A stretch of DNA of 64,000 nucleotides, taken from assembly GCF_001277345.1 (NCBI RefSeq), contig NZ_LIUT01000008.1, forward strand, positions 492,336 to 556,335, in the 5' to 3' direction. Position numbers and translations under genes: made by a program. Positions 45,718 to 55,018 of this stretch are shown in pieces. Source of the DNA: Paenibacillus solani (lineage in GTDB: Bacteria > Bacillota > Bacilli > Paenibacillales > Paenibacillaceae). The notes under the pieces were generated by a model. That model was not told the DNA's origin, searched no databases, and saw only the letters and a program-made list of their open reading frames with translations. Numbering within the stretch: the first letter of the stretch is position 1; each line of letters begins with the position of its first letter.

Positions 45718-47588
45718 GTGAGAAGAAACGGGGAGGACACCCCGGCGGCAAGGGCGGTCCCTTTGGCGGCGGCCCGCATGGACCAGGGATGGCAGGGGAG
45801 AAGGCGAAAGATTTTAAAGGAACCTTCCGCCGATTAACACGCTATCTTAAGCCGCACACAGGCAAGCTGCTGATCGTTCTGGCTGCGGCCATACTCAGTA
45901 CGATCTTCAGTATCGTAAGTCCGAAGATATTAGGCGAGGCAACGACAATTCTCTTCAAAGGCTTTATAGCCAAGATGCAGGGCGTACCGGGTGCCGGGAT
46001 CGATTTTCAGGCTATACAGACCATCATGCTGTGGCTTGCAGGCTTATATCTACTCAGCTCGCTGTTTGCCTACATCCAGCAGTATGTCATGGCTGGAGTA
46101 GCCCAACGCACCGTGTATGATCTTCGCAAAGAGGTGTATAACAAGCTTGGCCGCCTGCCGCTTAAATATTTTGATGCCCGTACACATGGTGAAACGCTGA
46201 GCCGGGTAACCAATGATATGGACAATATAAGCAGCACGCTTCAACAAAGCTTGGCGCAGATGATCACTTCCTTGGTCACGCTGGTTGGGGTCATTATTAT
46301 GATGCTCACGATCAGCCCGCTACTGACACTGGTGGTTATTCTGACTCTGCCGCTCAGTGTGGTGGTTACTGTTATGGTCGCCAAGCGATCGCAGAAGCAT
46401 TTTGTGGCTCAGCAGAAGCATTTGGGCGAGCTGAACGGTCATGTTGAAGAAATGTACACAGGACATAAAGTGGTGAAGGCTTTTGGCCGGGAACGCCAGT
46501 CCATGGAGCAATTCGATGAGGTTAATGACAAGCTCTACGATGCCGGATGGAGAGCCCAGTTTATATCGGGTACGATAATGCCGCTTATGAGCTTCGTCGG
46601 GAATATCGGGTATGTAATCGTCAGTGTTGTCGGAGGTGTATTGGTTACCCGCAGAGCGATTGAGATCGGGGATATCCAAGCATTCATCCAATATTCACGC
46701 CAATTTACACAGCCGATTACCCAGCTGGCGAATATCGCCAATGTCATTCAATCTACAGTTGCATCGGCCGAGCGCGTATTTGAAGTGCTGGACGAGGAAG
46801 AGGAAGTGCCAGAACCTCAAGCACCTGTTGCATTTAAAAAGCCGGGCGGCGATGTGTCTTTCGAGCATGTGAGTTTCGGCTACAAGGCGAATCAGCTTCT
46901 CATTGAGGACATGAACGTCGACGTGAAACAAGGGCAGACGGTGGCAATCGTTGGTCCGACCGGTGCAGGGAAGACCACGCTTATTAATCTGCTGATGCGG
47001 TTCTATGAGCTGAATGAGGGCAAGATTACGATAGACGGTACGGATATTACGGCTCTTCGTCGAGGTGATCTTCGCAGCCTGTTCGGGATGGTGCTGCAGG
47101 ATACATGGCTCTTTAACGGGACGATCCGCGACAATATCGGTTACGGACGCGAAGGTGCTACTGAGGAAGAGATCATCCGAGCGGCAGAAGCGGCTCATGC
47201 GGATCACTTCATCCGGACACTGCCGGACGGCTATGATACCGTGTTGAATGAGGAAGCCTCCAATATATCGCAAGGGCAGAAGCAGCTTCTTACGATAGCG
47301 CGCGCCATTCTGGCCGACCCGTCGATTCTGATTCTCGATGAAGCTACGAGCAGCGTGGATACACGGACGGAGCTTTACATCCAGAAGGCGATGAATGAGC
47401 TGATGAAGGACCGGACCAGCTTTGTCATTGCGCATCGGCTGTCGACGATTCGGGATGCGGACCTTATCCTGGTCATGAATAAGGGCAGTATTATTGAGCA
47501 GGGCACACACCAAGAGCTGCTGGCCGAAGGCGGCTTCTATGCAGACCTGTACAACAGTCAATTCAGCGACCAGCATGAAGCGGGATAA
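45714..47588 (+). CDS. Heterodimeric ABC exporter subunit with consensus Walker B
   Basis: 624 residues. A Gly/His/Pro-rich N-terminal tail (GGPFGGGPHGPGM) precedes six helices; Walker A GPTGAGKTT lies near 414 and Walker B ILILDEATSSVD near 540. The signature reads ISQGQKQ instead of SGGQ, so one composite nucleotide site is degenerate (this signature with the Asp Walker B of the partner) and the other is intact, the arrangement of BmrCD/YheHI. Substrates of such pumps include drugs and lipids. Last gene of the marR operon. Confidence 0.92.
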   Translation: MSEKKRGGHPGGKGGPFGGGPHGPGMAGEKAKDFKGTFRRLTRYLKPHTGKLLIVLAAAILSTIFSIVSPKILGEATTILFKGFIAKMQGVPGAGIDFQAIQTIMLWLAGLYLLSSLFAYIQQYVMAGVAQRTVYDLRKEVYNKLGRLPLKYFDARTHGETLSRVTNDMDNISSTLQQSLAQMITSLVTLVGVIIMMLTISPLLTLVVILTLPLSVVVTVMVAKRSQKHFVAQQKHLGELNGHVEEMYTGHKVVKAFGRERQSMEQFDEVNDKLYDAGWRAQFISGTIMPLMSFVGNIGYVIVSVVGGVLVTRRAIEIGDIQAFIQYSRQFTQPITQLANIANVIQSTVASAERVFEVLDEEEEVPEPQAPVAFKKPGGDVSFEHVSFGYKANQLLIEDMNVDVKQGQTVAIVGPTGAGKTTLINLLMRFYELNEGKITIDGTDITALRRGDLRSLFGMVLQDTWLFNGTIRDNIGYGREGATEEEIIRAAEAAHADHFIRTLPDGYDTVLNEEASNISQGQKQLLTIARAILADPSILILDEATSSVDTRTELYIQKAMNELMKDRTSFVIAHRLSTIRDADLILVMNKGSIIEQGTHQELLAEGGFYADLYNSQFSDQHEAG

Positions 47589-47610
47589 TGAGGCAAGCTC
47601 TCGCTTGTGA

Positions 47611-47645
47611 AGAAGACCTATTCGCTTGCAGAATAGGTCTTCTTT
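47611..47645 (+). terminator. Terminator of the marR-ABC operon
   Basis: AGAAGACCTATTC, seven bases, GAATAGGTCTTCT, then TTTT. Perfect 13-bp stem. Confidence 0.9.
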
Positions 47646-47815
47646 TTATGGGCAAAATCGATATGAAGCAGGGCGATTTAAGTTCCGTGAGACCGCATGG
47701 CGTATAGGTTTATGTAGAAACGAAGTAAGCGGACAAGCATATTTTTTGTTGCTTTTTCATATGGTTCTTTTATAATAATAATGTTTATTTCTTTCAAAGG
47801 GAGCCATGATCATTA

Positions 47816-48268
47816 TTGAATAAGTCCGAACTGAACCGAATTATGCAAGAGCTTCTACGTCGGTCGGGCAGCAGTGTCACCGTGGAGACGGAGGCATATT
47901 TTCCGGGGGGCCGGTTAATCGGCGGGAAATATGTGATGGATTCGCATAGTGTGACGATGTATACCGAAGTCATACGCCAGCAGTGTATGCAGCTGTTTGG
48001 TACACTTGAGCCGTTTCATGCTTATTTTGCGGTGGTATTTGCACATGAGCTGGGCCATTCGATGGACCTGATGCTCTCATCATTGTGTGATCGGATGAAT
48101 AATGCGCTAGATGAATGGGAGCAGAATCGAATTGCGCTCCAAATTGAAGAGAATGCTTGGAATAACGCTCTGCCATGGCTCCAGGATATCGATCCGGAGT
48201 TCGTACGGACCATCATGGATTGTTCGCTGGAAGCGTACCACGAAGTGCTTACGCCAGAAATTGCATAA
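47816..48268 (+). CDS. Small protein with HELGH zinc-metallopeptidase motif
   Basis: 150 residues from a TTG at 47816; GGGAG lies twelve bases upstream and an intervening ATG leads straight to a stop. HELGH at residues 77-81, preceded by VVFAHELGHSMD, is a zinc-peptidase HExxH motif, and Glu111/112 in EENAW some 30 residues later could be the third ligand, as in gluzincins. No signal peptide or membrane helix, so it would act in the cytoplasm. I cannot name a family. Monocistronic with its own terminator. Confidence 0.7.
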   Translation: MNKSELNRIMQELLRRSGSSVTVETEAYFPGGRLIGGKYVMDSHSVTMYTEVIRQQCMQLFGTLEPFHAYFAVVFAHELGHSMDLMLSSLCDRMNNALDEWEQNRIALQIEENAWNNALPWLQDIDPEFVRTIMDCSLEAYHEVLTPEIA

Positions 48269-48309
48269 GCAGCTTGATTCCAGGGCTGGAATTGGCCATA
48301 ACATGACAC

Positions 48310-48336
48310 AGGCACCCCTCGGGGTGCCTTTTTTTG
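48310..48336 (+). terminator. Terminator of the HELGH protein gene
   Basis: AGGCACCCC, TC, GGGGTGCCT, then seven T. Confidence 0.9.
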
Positions 48337-48360
48337 AATGGTTAAGCATATACTTTTTCC

Positions 48361-48549
48361 TTAATAACGGATGTTATATAGAATCAAACCAAAGATAGCA
48401 GCCACCACAATAAACGCGCCTGCAGCGGCCAAAGTCATTAACCAATCACTAAGCAAGCTTTGCCGCTGGATGCCTTGCAGCTTCTCCTTTGCTTTTTTCT
48501 CCGAGACGTCTTCTTTAATTCGATCCAAATACTCAGGGCCTAGTACCAT
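48361..48549 (-). CDS. Small C-terminally anchored membrane protein
   Basis: 62 residues from the ATG at 48549, with GGAGGG six bases upstream. A charged N-terminal helix (residues 1-30, DRIKEDVSEKKAKEKLQ, coiled-coil-like) is followed by one membrane helix (residues 36-58) and a short tail. It resembles small tail-anchored proteins common in Bacillus-type genomes, without a known role. Confidence 0.6.
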   Translation of the reverse strand: MVLGPEYLDRIKEDVSEKKAKEKLQGIQRQSLLSDWLMTLAAAGAFIVVAAIFGLILYNIRY

Positions 48550-48600
48550 GGTTGTCCCTCCTGCAAACGTGATAAGTTCATTATACTGGAAAATAAATAT

Positions 48601-48635
48601 AAAAAAGTGAAGCTCGCCTGGAGCTTCACTTTTTT
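48601..48635. terminator. Terminator of the Rieske-FAD oxidoreductase gene
   Basis: AAAAAAGTGAAGCTC, five bases, GAGCTTCACTTTTTT, perfect. T-tract on both strands. Confidence 0.85.
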
Positions 48636-48669
48636 GGGTTGGGCGCTCGTGAAGAAGCGCAATGTCTGA

Positions 48670-50223
48670 TCAGCTCTCCGGATCCAGCTGCTTCAATGGT
48701 TCAATGGCCGGTCCTTCTATCACCTCGCCAGTGTAGCGATAGCGTGATCCGTGGCAAGGGCAGTCCCATGAGCGTTCACCTTCATTCCATTCAACCTCAC
48801 AGCCGAGATGAGTACAGGTCGTATCCACGAGATGGAGATTTCCTTTATCATCCTTGTAAGCCCCGGCACGCTGGCCGTTATGCCGAACGACGGCTCCCTC
48901 CCCAGCCTTCAGTTCCGATATATCGGCGTGGGACATTTCCACCTTGCCAGCAACGAAGTCCTTGGCAACCATGGCGTTTTGTACGATAAATGTTTTGACG
49001 CTTGGGTCCGCCTTGAAGCGGGACGGGCTAAAGACGTCGGCATACCGATTATCCTTCTCCAAAATTTGATCACAGATGATGTTCGCTGCCAATGTCCCTG
49101 TGGTCATGCCCCATTTCCGGAAGCCTGTCGCCACGAAGATTCGATCTTGATGCGATGTGATAGGGCCGATATAAGGCACTTTATCCAGTGTGATCAGGTC
49201 CTGTGTGGACCAGCGAAAAGGAATCGCGGAGGCGCCCAGCAGATTTCCTGCGAATACCTCCAGATTCTCGTAATGCTGATGGGTACAGATGCTGCGGCCC
49301 GTCGGATGATTCTCTCCACCGACGATAACCAGCTCCTCTCCGTTATACGAGGCGGAGCGGAGGGAGCGGGATGGCTCGTCCACGCTTAAGAACATTCCGC
49401 CGGGATAGGCGGTCTCGGGTTTGACGGCTATGGCATAGGAGCGTTCCACATGCAGCCGCGTAAAGAATAATCCCTTCCCGTCAATAAACGGGAAATGAGA
49501 TGCGGAAACCGCATGGTTACAAGTAACCCGGTGTCCGCCGCGTTTTGTCAGCAGCGTGATCGGTCCATCGGTTTCGGCTTTTTCATCCATGGTCGTGCTC
49601 TCATAGATCCGGCCTCCGAGCTTCTGAAATTGTTCAAGCAAATGTTTAAGATACTGTATCGGATGGAACTGATATTGCCCCGGCATCTTAATAGCTCCCA
49701 GGGTCGGTATCGGGAGCGGAAGGCTATCCAGCCATTCCCCGGGAATGCCCAGCTTCTCATAAGCTTTGATCTCGTCTTCCAGCTTGGAGAGATACTTATT
49801 ATCCTGTTGGGCGTAAATATGGGCATCCTCCAGCTTTAGCCCGAACTTATCCTCTTCTCCGCCGATAATATCGCGGATGAATTCAATGGCTTCCCGATTT
49901 GCTTCGTAATATAGTCTTGCTTTCTCCTCTCCGAAATGACTCATCAGTTCATGGTAGATCAGCCCGTGTTGTGCTGTTACCTTGGCTGTCGTATGACCTG
50001 TGGTTCCATTCAGGATTTGTCCGGCCTCAATCAGCACGACGTCCTTGCCTGCCTTGGCAAGCAGATAAGCAGTCGTTATTCCGGTTATGCCGGCTCCGAC
50101 TATGGCCACATCCGTCTCGATATCCTCAGCCAGACGAGGAAAAGAGGGAAGGTTGGTAGTCGAGAGCCACAGAGATTCCGGATATTGCGGCAGCTCTTGA
50201 TGCGATGAATTGGATGGGTTCAT
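48670..50223 (-). CDS. FAD-dependent oxidoreductase with C-terminal Rieske domain
   Basis: 517 residues, ATG at 50223 behind GAGGAGG. N-terminal DAO fold: VAIVGAGITGITTAYLLAKAG near residue 39 binds FAD. The C-terminal Rieske 2Fe-2S domain has the pair CTHLGC near 473 and CPCHGSRY near 490. The layout matches B. subtilis YhfW. Electron donor and substrate are unknown. An ATTACCA/TGGTAAT inverted repeat at 50284-50299, some 60 bases upstream of the start, may be an operator. Confidence 0.9.
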   Translation of the reverse strand: MNPSNSSHQELPQYPESLWLSTTNLPSFPRLAEDIETDVAIVGAGITGITTAYLLAKAGKDVVLIEAGQILNGTTGHTTAKVTAQHGLIYHELMSHFGEEKARLYYEANREAIEFIRDIIGGEEDKFGLKLEDAHIYAQQDNKYLSKLEDEIKAYEKLGIPGEWLDSLPLPIPTLGAIKMPGQYQFHPIQYLKHLLEQFQKLGGRIYESTTMDEKAETDGPITLLTKRGGHRVTCNHAVSASHFPFIDGKGLFFTRLHVERSYAIAVKPETAYPGGMFLSVDEPSRSLRSASYNGEELVIVGGENHPTGRSICTHQHYENLEVFAGNLLGASAIPFRWSTQDLITLDKVPYIGPITSHQDRIFVATGFRKWGMTTGTLAANIICDQILEKDNRYADVFSPSRFKADPSVKTFIVQNAMVAKDFVAGKVEMSHADISELKAGEGAVVRHNGQRAGAYKDDKGNLHLVDTTCTHLGCEVEWNEGERSWDCPCHGSRYRYTGEVIEGPAIEPLKQLDPES

Positions 50224-50283
50224 TCACAATTCCTCCTCAGATTCTATGGATATTGCCATGAAATGCAGACTCTGTTCTCCATT

Positions 50284-50299
50284 ATTACCACATGGTAAT
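50284..50299. promoter_or_regulatory. Inverted repeat upstream of the Rieske-FAD gene
   Basis: ATTACCA, CA, TGGTAAT: exact seven-base arms with a two-base centre, in the 205-base spacer between the Rieske-FAD gene and the ger operon. Confidence 0.45.
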
Positions 50300-50428
50300 G
50301 ATTAGAAACGAGGTTGCTCTTGTTTCCTTCTCCTTCTTTAGCTTCTGGATGATTGTAAATAATTTGGGACATTTATGAAGAAGCTAGAGAAACAGTGAGT
50401 CGGAATGAAAGAAGGGGAGGGAATAATC

Positions 50429-51790
50429 ATGACTAGGAGCCAGCATTTGGATGCGGACCGGGCCAAGAAGTATCTGCAGGAGCATTTTAAGAATGCCGGA
50501 GACATCGAGCAACGCGAGATGAGGAATGAGGATGAATATGTATTACTGATCTATCTTAAAAGTATCTGCGATCCTGTCGTGGTGAATGAAAACCTGGTGG
50601 ATCGTTTTTACGAACTCAAGTCTTTGGATTTATACGAACAATTCATTCACTCTTTTCCTTCGAGCCTGGTGCCCCAGGATGAAGAGGAACTGCTCCGTAA
50701 TATGCTCAAGGGCTGTGTAGCCATATTCATCAGAAATCATGTGCTGTTATTTGACGCCTTGTTGGTTAACGCAGGTGGCATACAGCCTCCAAGTACAGAG
50801 AATGTCATTCAAGGTCCGGACGATTCTTTTACTGAAAATATCGAAGTGAATCTGAACCTGATTCGTCATCGGTACCAAACAGCCAACTTGAAGGCCGAAT
50901 TCATGACTGTTGGCAAGCTGTCACAGACCCGAGTCATCATTATGTATGATGCCAGCAAGGTTGAAGAAGCGGTATTAAAGGAGCTCCGAAAGCGATTGTC
51001 CGAGATTAAACAAGATATTGTGCAGTCGGCGTCTGAAATCGAGAAGCACACGATGCATCCCCGATTGCGTCTATACCCTACCTTGATGCTGACCGAGCGC
51101 CCTGACCGGACTGTCTTGAATATATCCCAAGGCAAGGTCGCAGTGTTGGTGGATTCCACAGGATATGCCATTTTATTGCCGGCCATATTCAATGATTTCT
51201 TCACATCGATGGATGACAAAATACAGCTTCCCCCGGTTGGCTGGTTTCTGAAGGCAATTCGGTATATCGCATTGTTTATTACCGTGCTGATGCCAAGTCT
51301 TTATGTGGCTTTTACGTCCTATAATCCGGAAATATTGAAAATGCAGGTAACGCTGCTTATTGCGGGAAGTCGGGCAACAGTACCATACCCGTCCTTCTTC
51401 GAAGTGCTCTTTATGCTGCTTGCGATGGAATTTCTGACAGAAGCGAGTGTCCGGCTGCCGAAAGCGATAGGTCAGACGGCAACCACCGTAGGGGGGCTTA
51501 TTCTGGGAACGGCTGCTACGGAAGCGGGGCTTGTAAGCAACATCATGATCATCCTCGTGTCCGCCGTAGCTATTACGAATTTTGTGATCCCGTTTAATAT
51601 GATGAGCTCCGGCATCCGGGTCTCGAAATATGTCTTCATTGGACTGGCCACCTTCTTCGGCTTGGTTGGCATCGTTCTGGGAATGGTGGCGATGATTATG
51701 TATCTCACGAGCCTCCGTTCGTTCGGCAAACCATATTTAAAAATGTTTGCTGTGGATTGGAGAAAGAAAGGAGATCACCGGAGTGGTTAG
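50429..51790 (+). CDS. Spore germination receptor A subunit (GerAA/GerKA family)
   Basis: 453 residues from the ATG at 50429, with GGGGAGGG seven bases upstream. A large hydrophilic N-terminal region (about residues 1-270) with the conserved ERPDRTVLNISQGKVAVLVD stretch near 230-250 is followed by five helices including LPKAIGQTATTVGGLILG. The A subunit takes part in germinant sensing and ion-channel formation in the inner spore membrane. Same operon as the B and C subunits. The germinant cannot be told from sequence. Confidence 0.92.
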   Translation: MTRSQHLDADRAKKYLQEHFKNAGDIEQREMRNEDEYVLLIYLKSICDPVVVNENLVDRFYELKSLDLYEQFIHSFPSSLVPQDEEELLRNMLKGCVAIFIRNHVLLFDALLVNAGGIQPPSTENVIQGPDDSFTENIEVNLNLIRHRYQTANLKAEFMTVGKLSQTRVIIMYDASKVEEAVLKELRKRLSEIKQDIVQSASEIEKHTMHPRLRLYPTLMLTERPDRTVLNISQGKVAVLVDSTGYAILLPAIFNDFFTSMDDKIQLPPVGWFLKAIRYIALFITVLMPSLYVAFTSYNPEILKMQVTLLIAGSRATVPYPSFFEVLFMLLAMEFLTEASVRLPKAIGQTATTVGGLILGTAATEAGLVSNIMIILVSAVAITNFVIPFNMMSSGIRVSKYVFIGLATFFGLVGIVLGMVAMIMYLTSLRSFGKPYLKMFAVDWRKKGDHRSG

Positions 51791-52892
51791 AAACAAATAC
51801 TTTTACTATCTCTTTCTGCTCAACGCAACCATCAACCTGATCAATTATGTCCCTCGCATTTTGATAACGGATCGTTTCGACGGAGCCTTGATGTCGATTG
51901 CCGTGTCTATTCCGATTGGTACGCTGCTTATGTTTACCTTTGTGAAGCTTATTCAAAAGTTTCCCGGGCAAGGACTGCCGGAGATTTTCCGTTCCGTCAT
52001 GCCCAAGTGGATATCCGGTGTCCTCCTGGTGTTATATGGATTTGCATGGTATTTCTCCAGTGTTATTACTTTGATCAGTTTCGTCGATATTACGTCCCGG
52101 TATATCAGTCCGGATGTATCTCCATTTATCGTCCTGTCCGGGTTTCTAATCGTTGTGGCACTCAGCGCCAGACTGGATTCCGAGTCGATTCTATACGGAC
52201 TGGAAATGATCCTTTATATGACGGTACCCATTATCGCTTACATGTGTTGGCGTGTCTTCAGCAGCCCGTATTTCAGCTGGGATGCGGTGAGGCAAGTCAT
52301 TACTCATGCTTGGAATATGCCAAACTATAAGTCGATTGCCGCTGCAACCTATGTCTATACGGGATACATCAACATGGTGGTATTCAACCGAATCTTTCAC
52401 AAATTTAAATTCCGGCATGTTTGGGTAATTGTTGTGGTTAGCATGCTTACCCTTCTGATTTCAGTCTTCGCCCCGATTGGCATATTGGGAGCTGCAGGCG
52501 CAGGAGCTCATGTGTACCCTGCCTTCTCGGCGATAGATTCCCTTCGAATTCGCTATTTCATCATTGAACGGATGATTTATATCTTTTATGTAGTGTATAT
52601 GTCTCTCTCCCTCGTAAATTCCATCATTCATTGGCATGTGGGCAAGGAATTGATACTGGGAGGATTCGGATTCAAGTCAGACCAAACAGAATCGGTTGAC
52701 AAAAAACGAAAAGTAGAATGGTGGGTGCTGATCCTATTCTCCCTGGTTGTTTTTGTATTATCGCTGTTCATTAACCAGTACATATTGAACGATATGGCAA
52801 TCGTATTTCTGGATATCCGGTTTGCTGGCGAACTCCTGCTTATTGCCCTGTTGTTCTTTGCCGTATGGAAGATAAGGAGGAAGAAGGCATGA
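51783..52892 (+). CDS. Spore germination receptor B subunit (GerAB/GerKB family)
   Basis: 369 residues from a GTG at 51783 (AAAGGAG nine bases upstream), overlapping the A subunit by eight bases. About ten helices of the amino acid/polyamine/organocation permease type. The B subunit binds the germinant in the best-studied receptors. The next start overlaps its stop (ATGA). Confidence 0.9.
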   Translation: MVRNKYFYYLFLLNATINLINYVPRILITDRFDGALMSIAVSIPIGTLLMFTFVKLIQKFPGQGLPEIFRSVMPKWISGVLLVLYGFAWYFSSVITLISFVDITSRYISPDVSPFIVLSGFLIVVALSARLDSESILYGLEMILYMTVPIIAYMCWRVFSSPYFSWDAVRQVITHAWNMPNYKSIAAATYVYTGYINMVVFNRIFHKFKFRHVWVIVVVSMLTLLISVFAPIGILGAAGAGAHVYPAFSAIDSLRIRYFIIERMIYIFYVVYMSLSLVNSIIHWHVGKELILGGFGFKSDQTESVDKKRKVEWWVLILFSLVVFVLSLFINQYILNDMAIVFLDIRFAGELLLIALLFFAVWKIRRKKA

Positions 52893-53998
52893 AGGTCCTG
52901 AGGCAAGGGCTGATTTATGTCATGTGCTGCTCTCTTTTGTTTCTGCCAGGATGCGATTTTCGGGATATCGATCTAAGACTGTTTGTGCTGGTCATAGGGG
53001 TGGATAAATCGGAGAACAATCCGGATATGCACCGATTCAGCTTCAAAATCGCGGTCCCCTCGGGCGACCCAAAGTCCGGTGAAGAAAACTCTTTACTGAT
53101 AACGCAGGAATCGGCAAGCGTTGCGGAAGCCATCAGGGAGGTGAAATCGAAGGTGGATAAGGAGCTTGATTTCGGGCACTGCAAGGGCATCATGTATGGC
53201 GAGGCCTTCGCCCGGGACAATATCAGCAAAATTCAAGACTGGACCGTTCGCAGGCGGGATATGCAGCTGCTGATGTATCCAGCGGTTGCTGTTCCAACGG
53301 CAGAAGCCGTGTTAAAAGTTCAGCCTTCCACGGAGCGGATTGCCGGAAATTCAATTTTTCTGGCCCTGAGTGAAGATGGGACGGAGTCTCCCTTTATTAT
53401 CCGGACGTATTCTTTCGATTTAGCCCGCCGTATGACAGAGGTGGGGGAGGATCCGATCATGCCTGTTGTGGAGGCGAGCGCCGAGCAGATCTTAACGATC
53501 AACAAGGTCGCTTTGTTGGATAAAAAAAGAGTGAAGGTCATTATGTCACCCGATGAAACCAGGCTGTATAATCTGTTGTATTCGCGGAATTTAAGCACGA
53601 ATTTCGGGACGAAGATCGATGGCCAGTTGTATGAAGTGAACACAGACAGAACCCGGGCAAGATACAACATCGTGACGGATAAGCCAGGGGAGGAAGCGAT
53701 TAATTACAAAATTCGGATTACAGCGACATTGGAAGAGAAGGAAGATCCCAGGCAGCTGGAACCGCGCGATCTCGATGCGATCGAAGCCCAGCTCAGCAAG
53801 GAGATAGGCCAAACAGTGAAAAAAATGCTGGAGAAAATTCAAAAAACAGGGCTCGACCCCCTGGGCTTTGGTCTGCGGTACGGGGGTACGCACTGGAATA
53901 ATCAGACGGAAATGCAGGATTGGCAAGCTATCTATGCCCGGGCAAAGTTCAACGTATCCGTCAAGGTAAAAATAAAGTCCACGGGCTTTAAACGTTAA
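52889..53998 (+). CDS. Spore germination receptor C subunit, lipoprotein (GerAC family)
   Basis: 369 residues from the ATG at 52889 (AAGGAGG eight bases upstream). The signal peptide ends in FLPGC, so Cys21 is lipidated. The DFRDIDLRLFVLVIGVDKSE start and the C-terminal GFGLRYGGTHWNNQT region are typical of Ger(x)C proteins. It is anchored on the outer face of the inner spore membrane and is essential for receptor function. Last gene of the operon. Confidence 0.92.
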   Translation: MKVLRQGLIYVMCCSLLFLPGCDFRDIDLRLFVLVIGVDKSENNPDMHRFSFKIAVPSGDPKSGEENSLLITQESASVAEAIREVKSKVDKELDFGHCKGIMYGEAFARDNISKIQDWTVRRRDMQLLMYPAVAVPTAEAVLKVQPSTERIAGNSIFLALSEDGTESPFIIRTYSFDLARRMTEVGEDPIMPVVEASAEQILTINKVALLDKKRVKVIMSPDETRLYNLLYSRNLSTNFGTKIDGQLYEVNTDRTRARYNIVTDKPGEEAINYKIRITATLEEKEDPRQLEPRDLDAIEAQLSKEIGQTVKKMLEKIQKTGLDPLGFGLRYGGTHWNNQTEMQDWQAIYARAKFNVSVKVKIKSTGFKR

Positions 53999-54071
53999 CA
54001 GGGTAAATCTGTCTATTGAACAGGAAGATGTTACAATGAAGGTAAGCATCTACTTGAAGGAGGTTTCACAT

Positions 54072-55016
54072 ATGGATTTTAGGAGATTGGGCGGAAGCGG
54101 ACTGAAGGTTAGTGATATCAGTCTGGGGAGCTGGCTGACGTATGGAGGATATGTGGAACGGGAGAATGCGGTCAAATCGATTCAGACTGCATATGGACTC
54201 GGAGTTAATTTTTTTGATACGGCGAACGTCTACGCCCAGGGAGCGGCCGAAGTGGTTGTAGGTGAAACGCTACGGGCATTCCCGAGGGAATCCTATGTGC
54301 TGGCCACGAAGGTATTCGGTAAGATGGGAGATGGACCCAATGACCAGGGACTGTCCCGCAAACATATTAAAGAGCAATGCGAAGCGAGTTTAAAGCGGCT
54401 GGGTACCGATTACGTCGACATTTATTATTGTCACCGCTACCATGAAGAAACACCACTTGAGGAAACGCTGCGCGCACTGGATGATCTGGTTCGCCAAGGT
54501 AAGGTACTCTATGTAGGGGTTAGTATGTGGACCGCGGCCCAGATGGAAGCGGCATTGGCTGTGGCAGACCGGTATTTGTTGGATCGCATTGTGGTGAATC
54601 AGCCGCTGTACAACATGTTCGAGCGCGACATCGAGAAGGAAATCATACCACTTGGTGAGAAGAAGGGAATTGGACAGGTGGTGTATTCCCCTCTAGCCCA
54701 GGGACTTCTGACGGGTAAATATGCCTCCAAGGAATCGGTGCCCGAGAACAGCCGTGCTTCCAAGCTTGGCCTTGATCGGCTCAAAATCAGCGAAGACCGC
54801 ATCCGGAAGGTCCAAGAGTTGGGACGCATAGCGAGTGAGCTTAATCTTACCATCGGACAATTGGCTTTGGCCTGGATTCTGCGGCAGGATAACGTAGCCA
54901 GTGCGCTCGTAGGCGCCAGTCGTCCGGAGCAGGTAGAAGAAAACGTACAAGCCTCCGGGATTAAGCTGTCAGAAGACACACTGGCGGCCATTGAAGATAT
55001 TTTGAAGTCAGAATAA
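54072..55016 (+). CDS. Aldo/keto reductase
   Basis: 314 residues from the ATG at 54072, with GGAGG upstream. TIM-barrel AKR fold with the catalytic tetrad visible: Asp and Tyr in FFDTANVYAQGAAE near 47-54, Lys in VLATKVFG near 80, His in IYYCHRYHEE near 117; NADPH-binding region QLALAWILRQDNVASALVGAS near 270. It resembles the voltage-gated potassium channel beta/AKR6 and YhdN group. Substrate unknown; detoxification of carbonyls is plausible. Confidence 0.9.
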   Translation: MDFRRLGGSGLKVSDISLGSWLTYGGYVERENAVKSIQTAYGLGVNFFDTANVYAQGAAEVVVGETLRAFPRESYVLATKVFGKMGDGPNDQGLSRKHIKEQCEASLKRLGTDYVDIYYCHRYHEETPLEETLRALDDLVRQGKVLYVGVSMWTAAQMEAALAVADRYLLDRIVVNQPLYNMFERDIEKEIIPLGEKKGIGQVVYSPLAQGLLTGKYASKESVPENSRASKLGLDRLKISEDRIRKVQELGRIASELNLTIGQLALAWILRQDNVASALVGASRPEQVEENVQASGIKLSEDTLAAIEDILKSE

Positions 55017-55018
55017 GG

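Noticed and set aside
50340-50400. Sigma-G promoter before the ger operon
   Set aside because: GGATG and CATTTAT have the right 18-base spacing but poor matches to the sigma-G hexamers.
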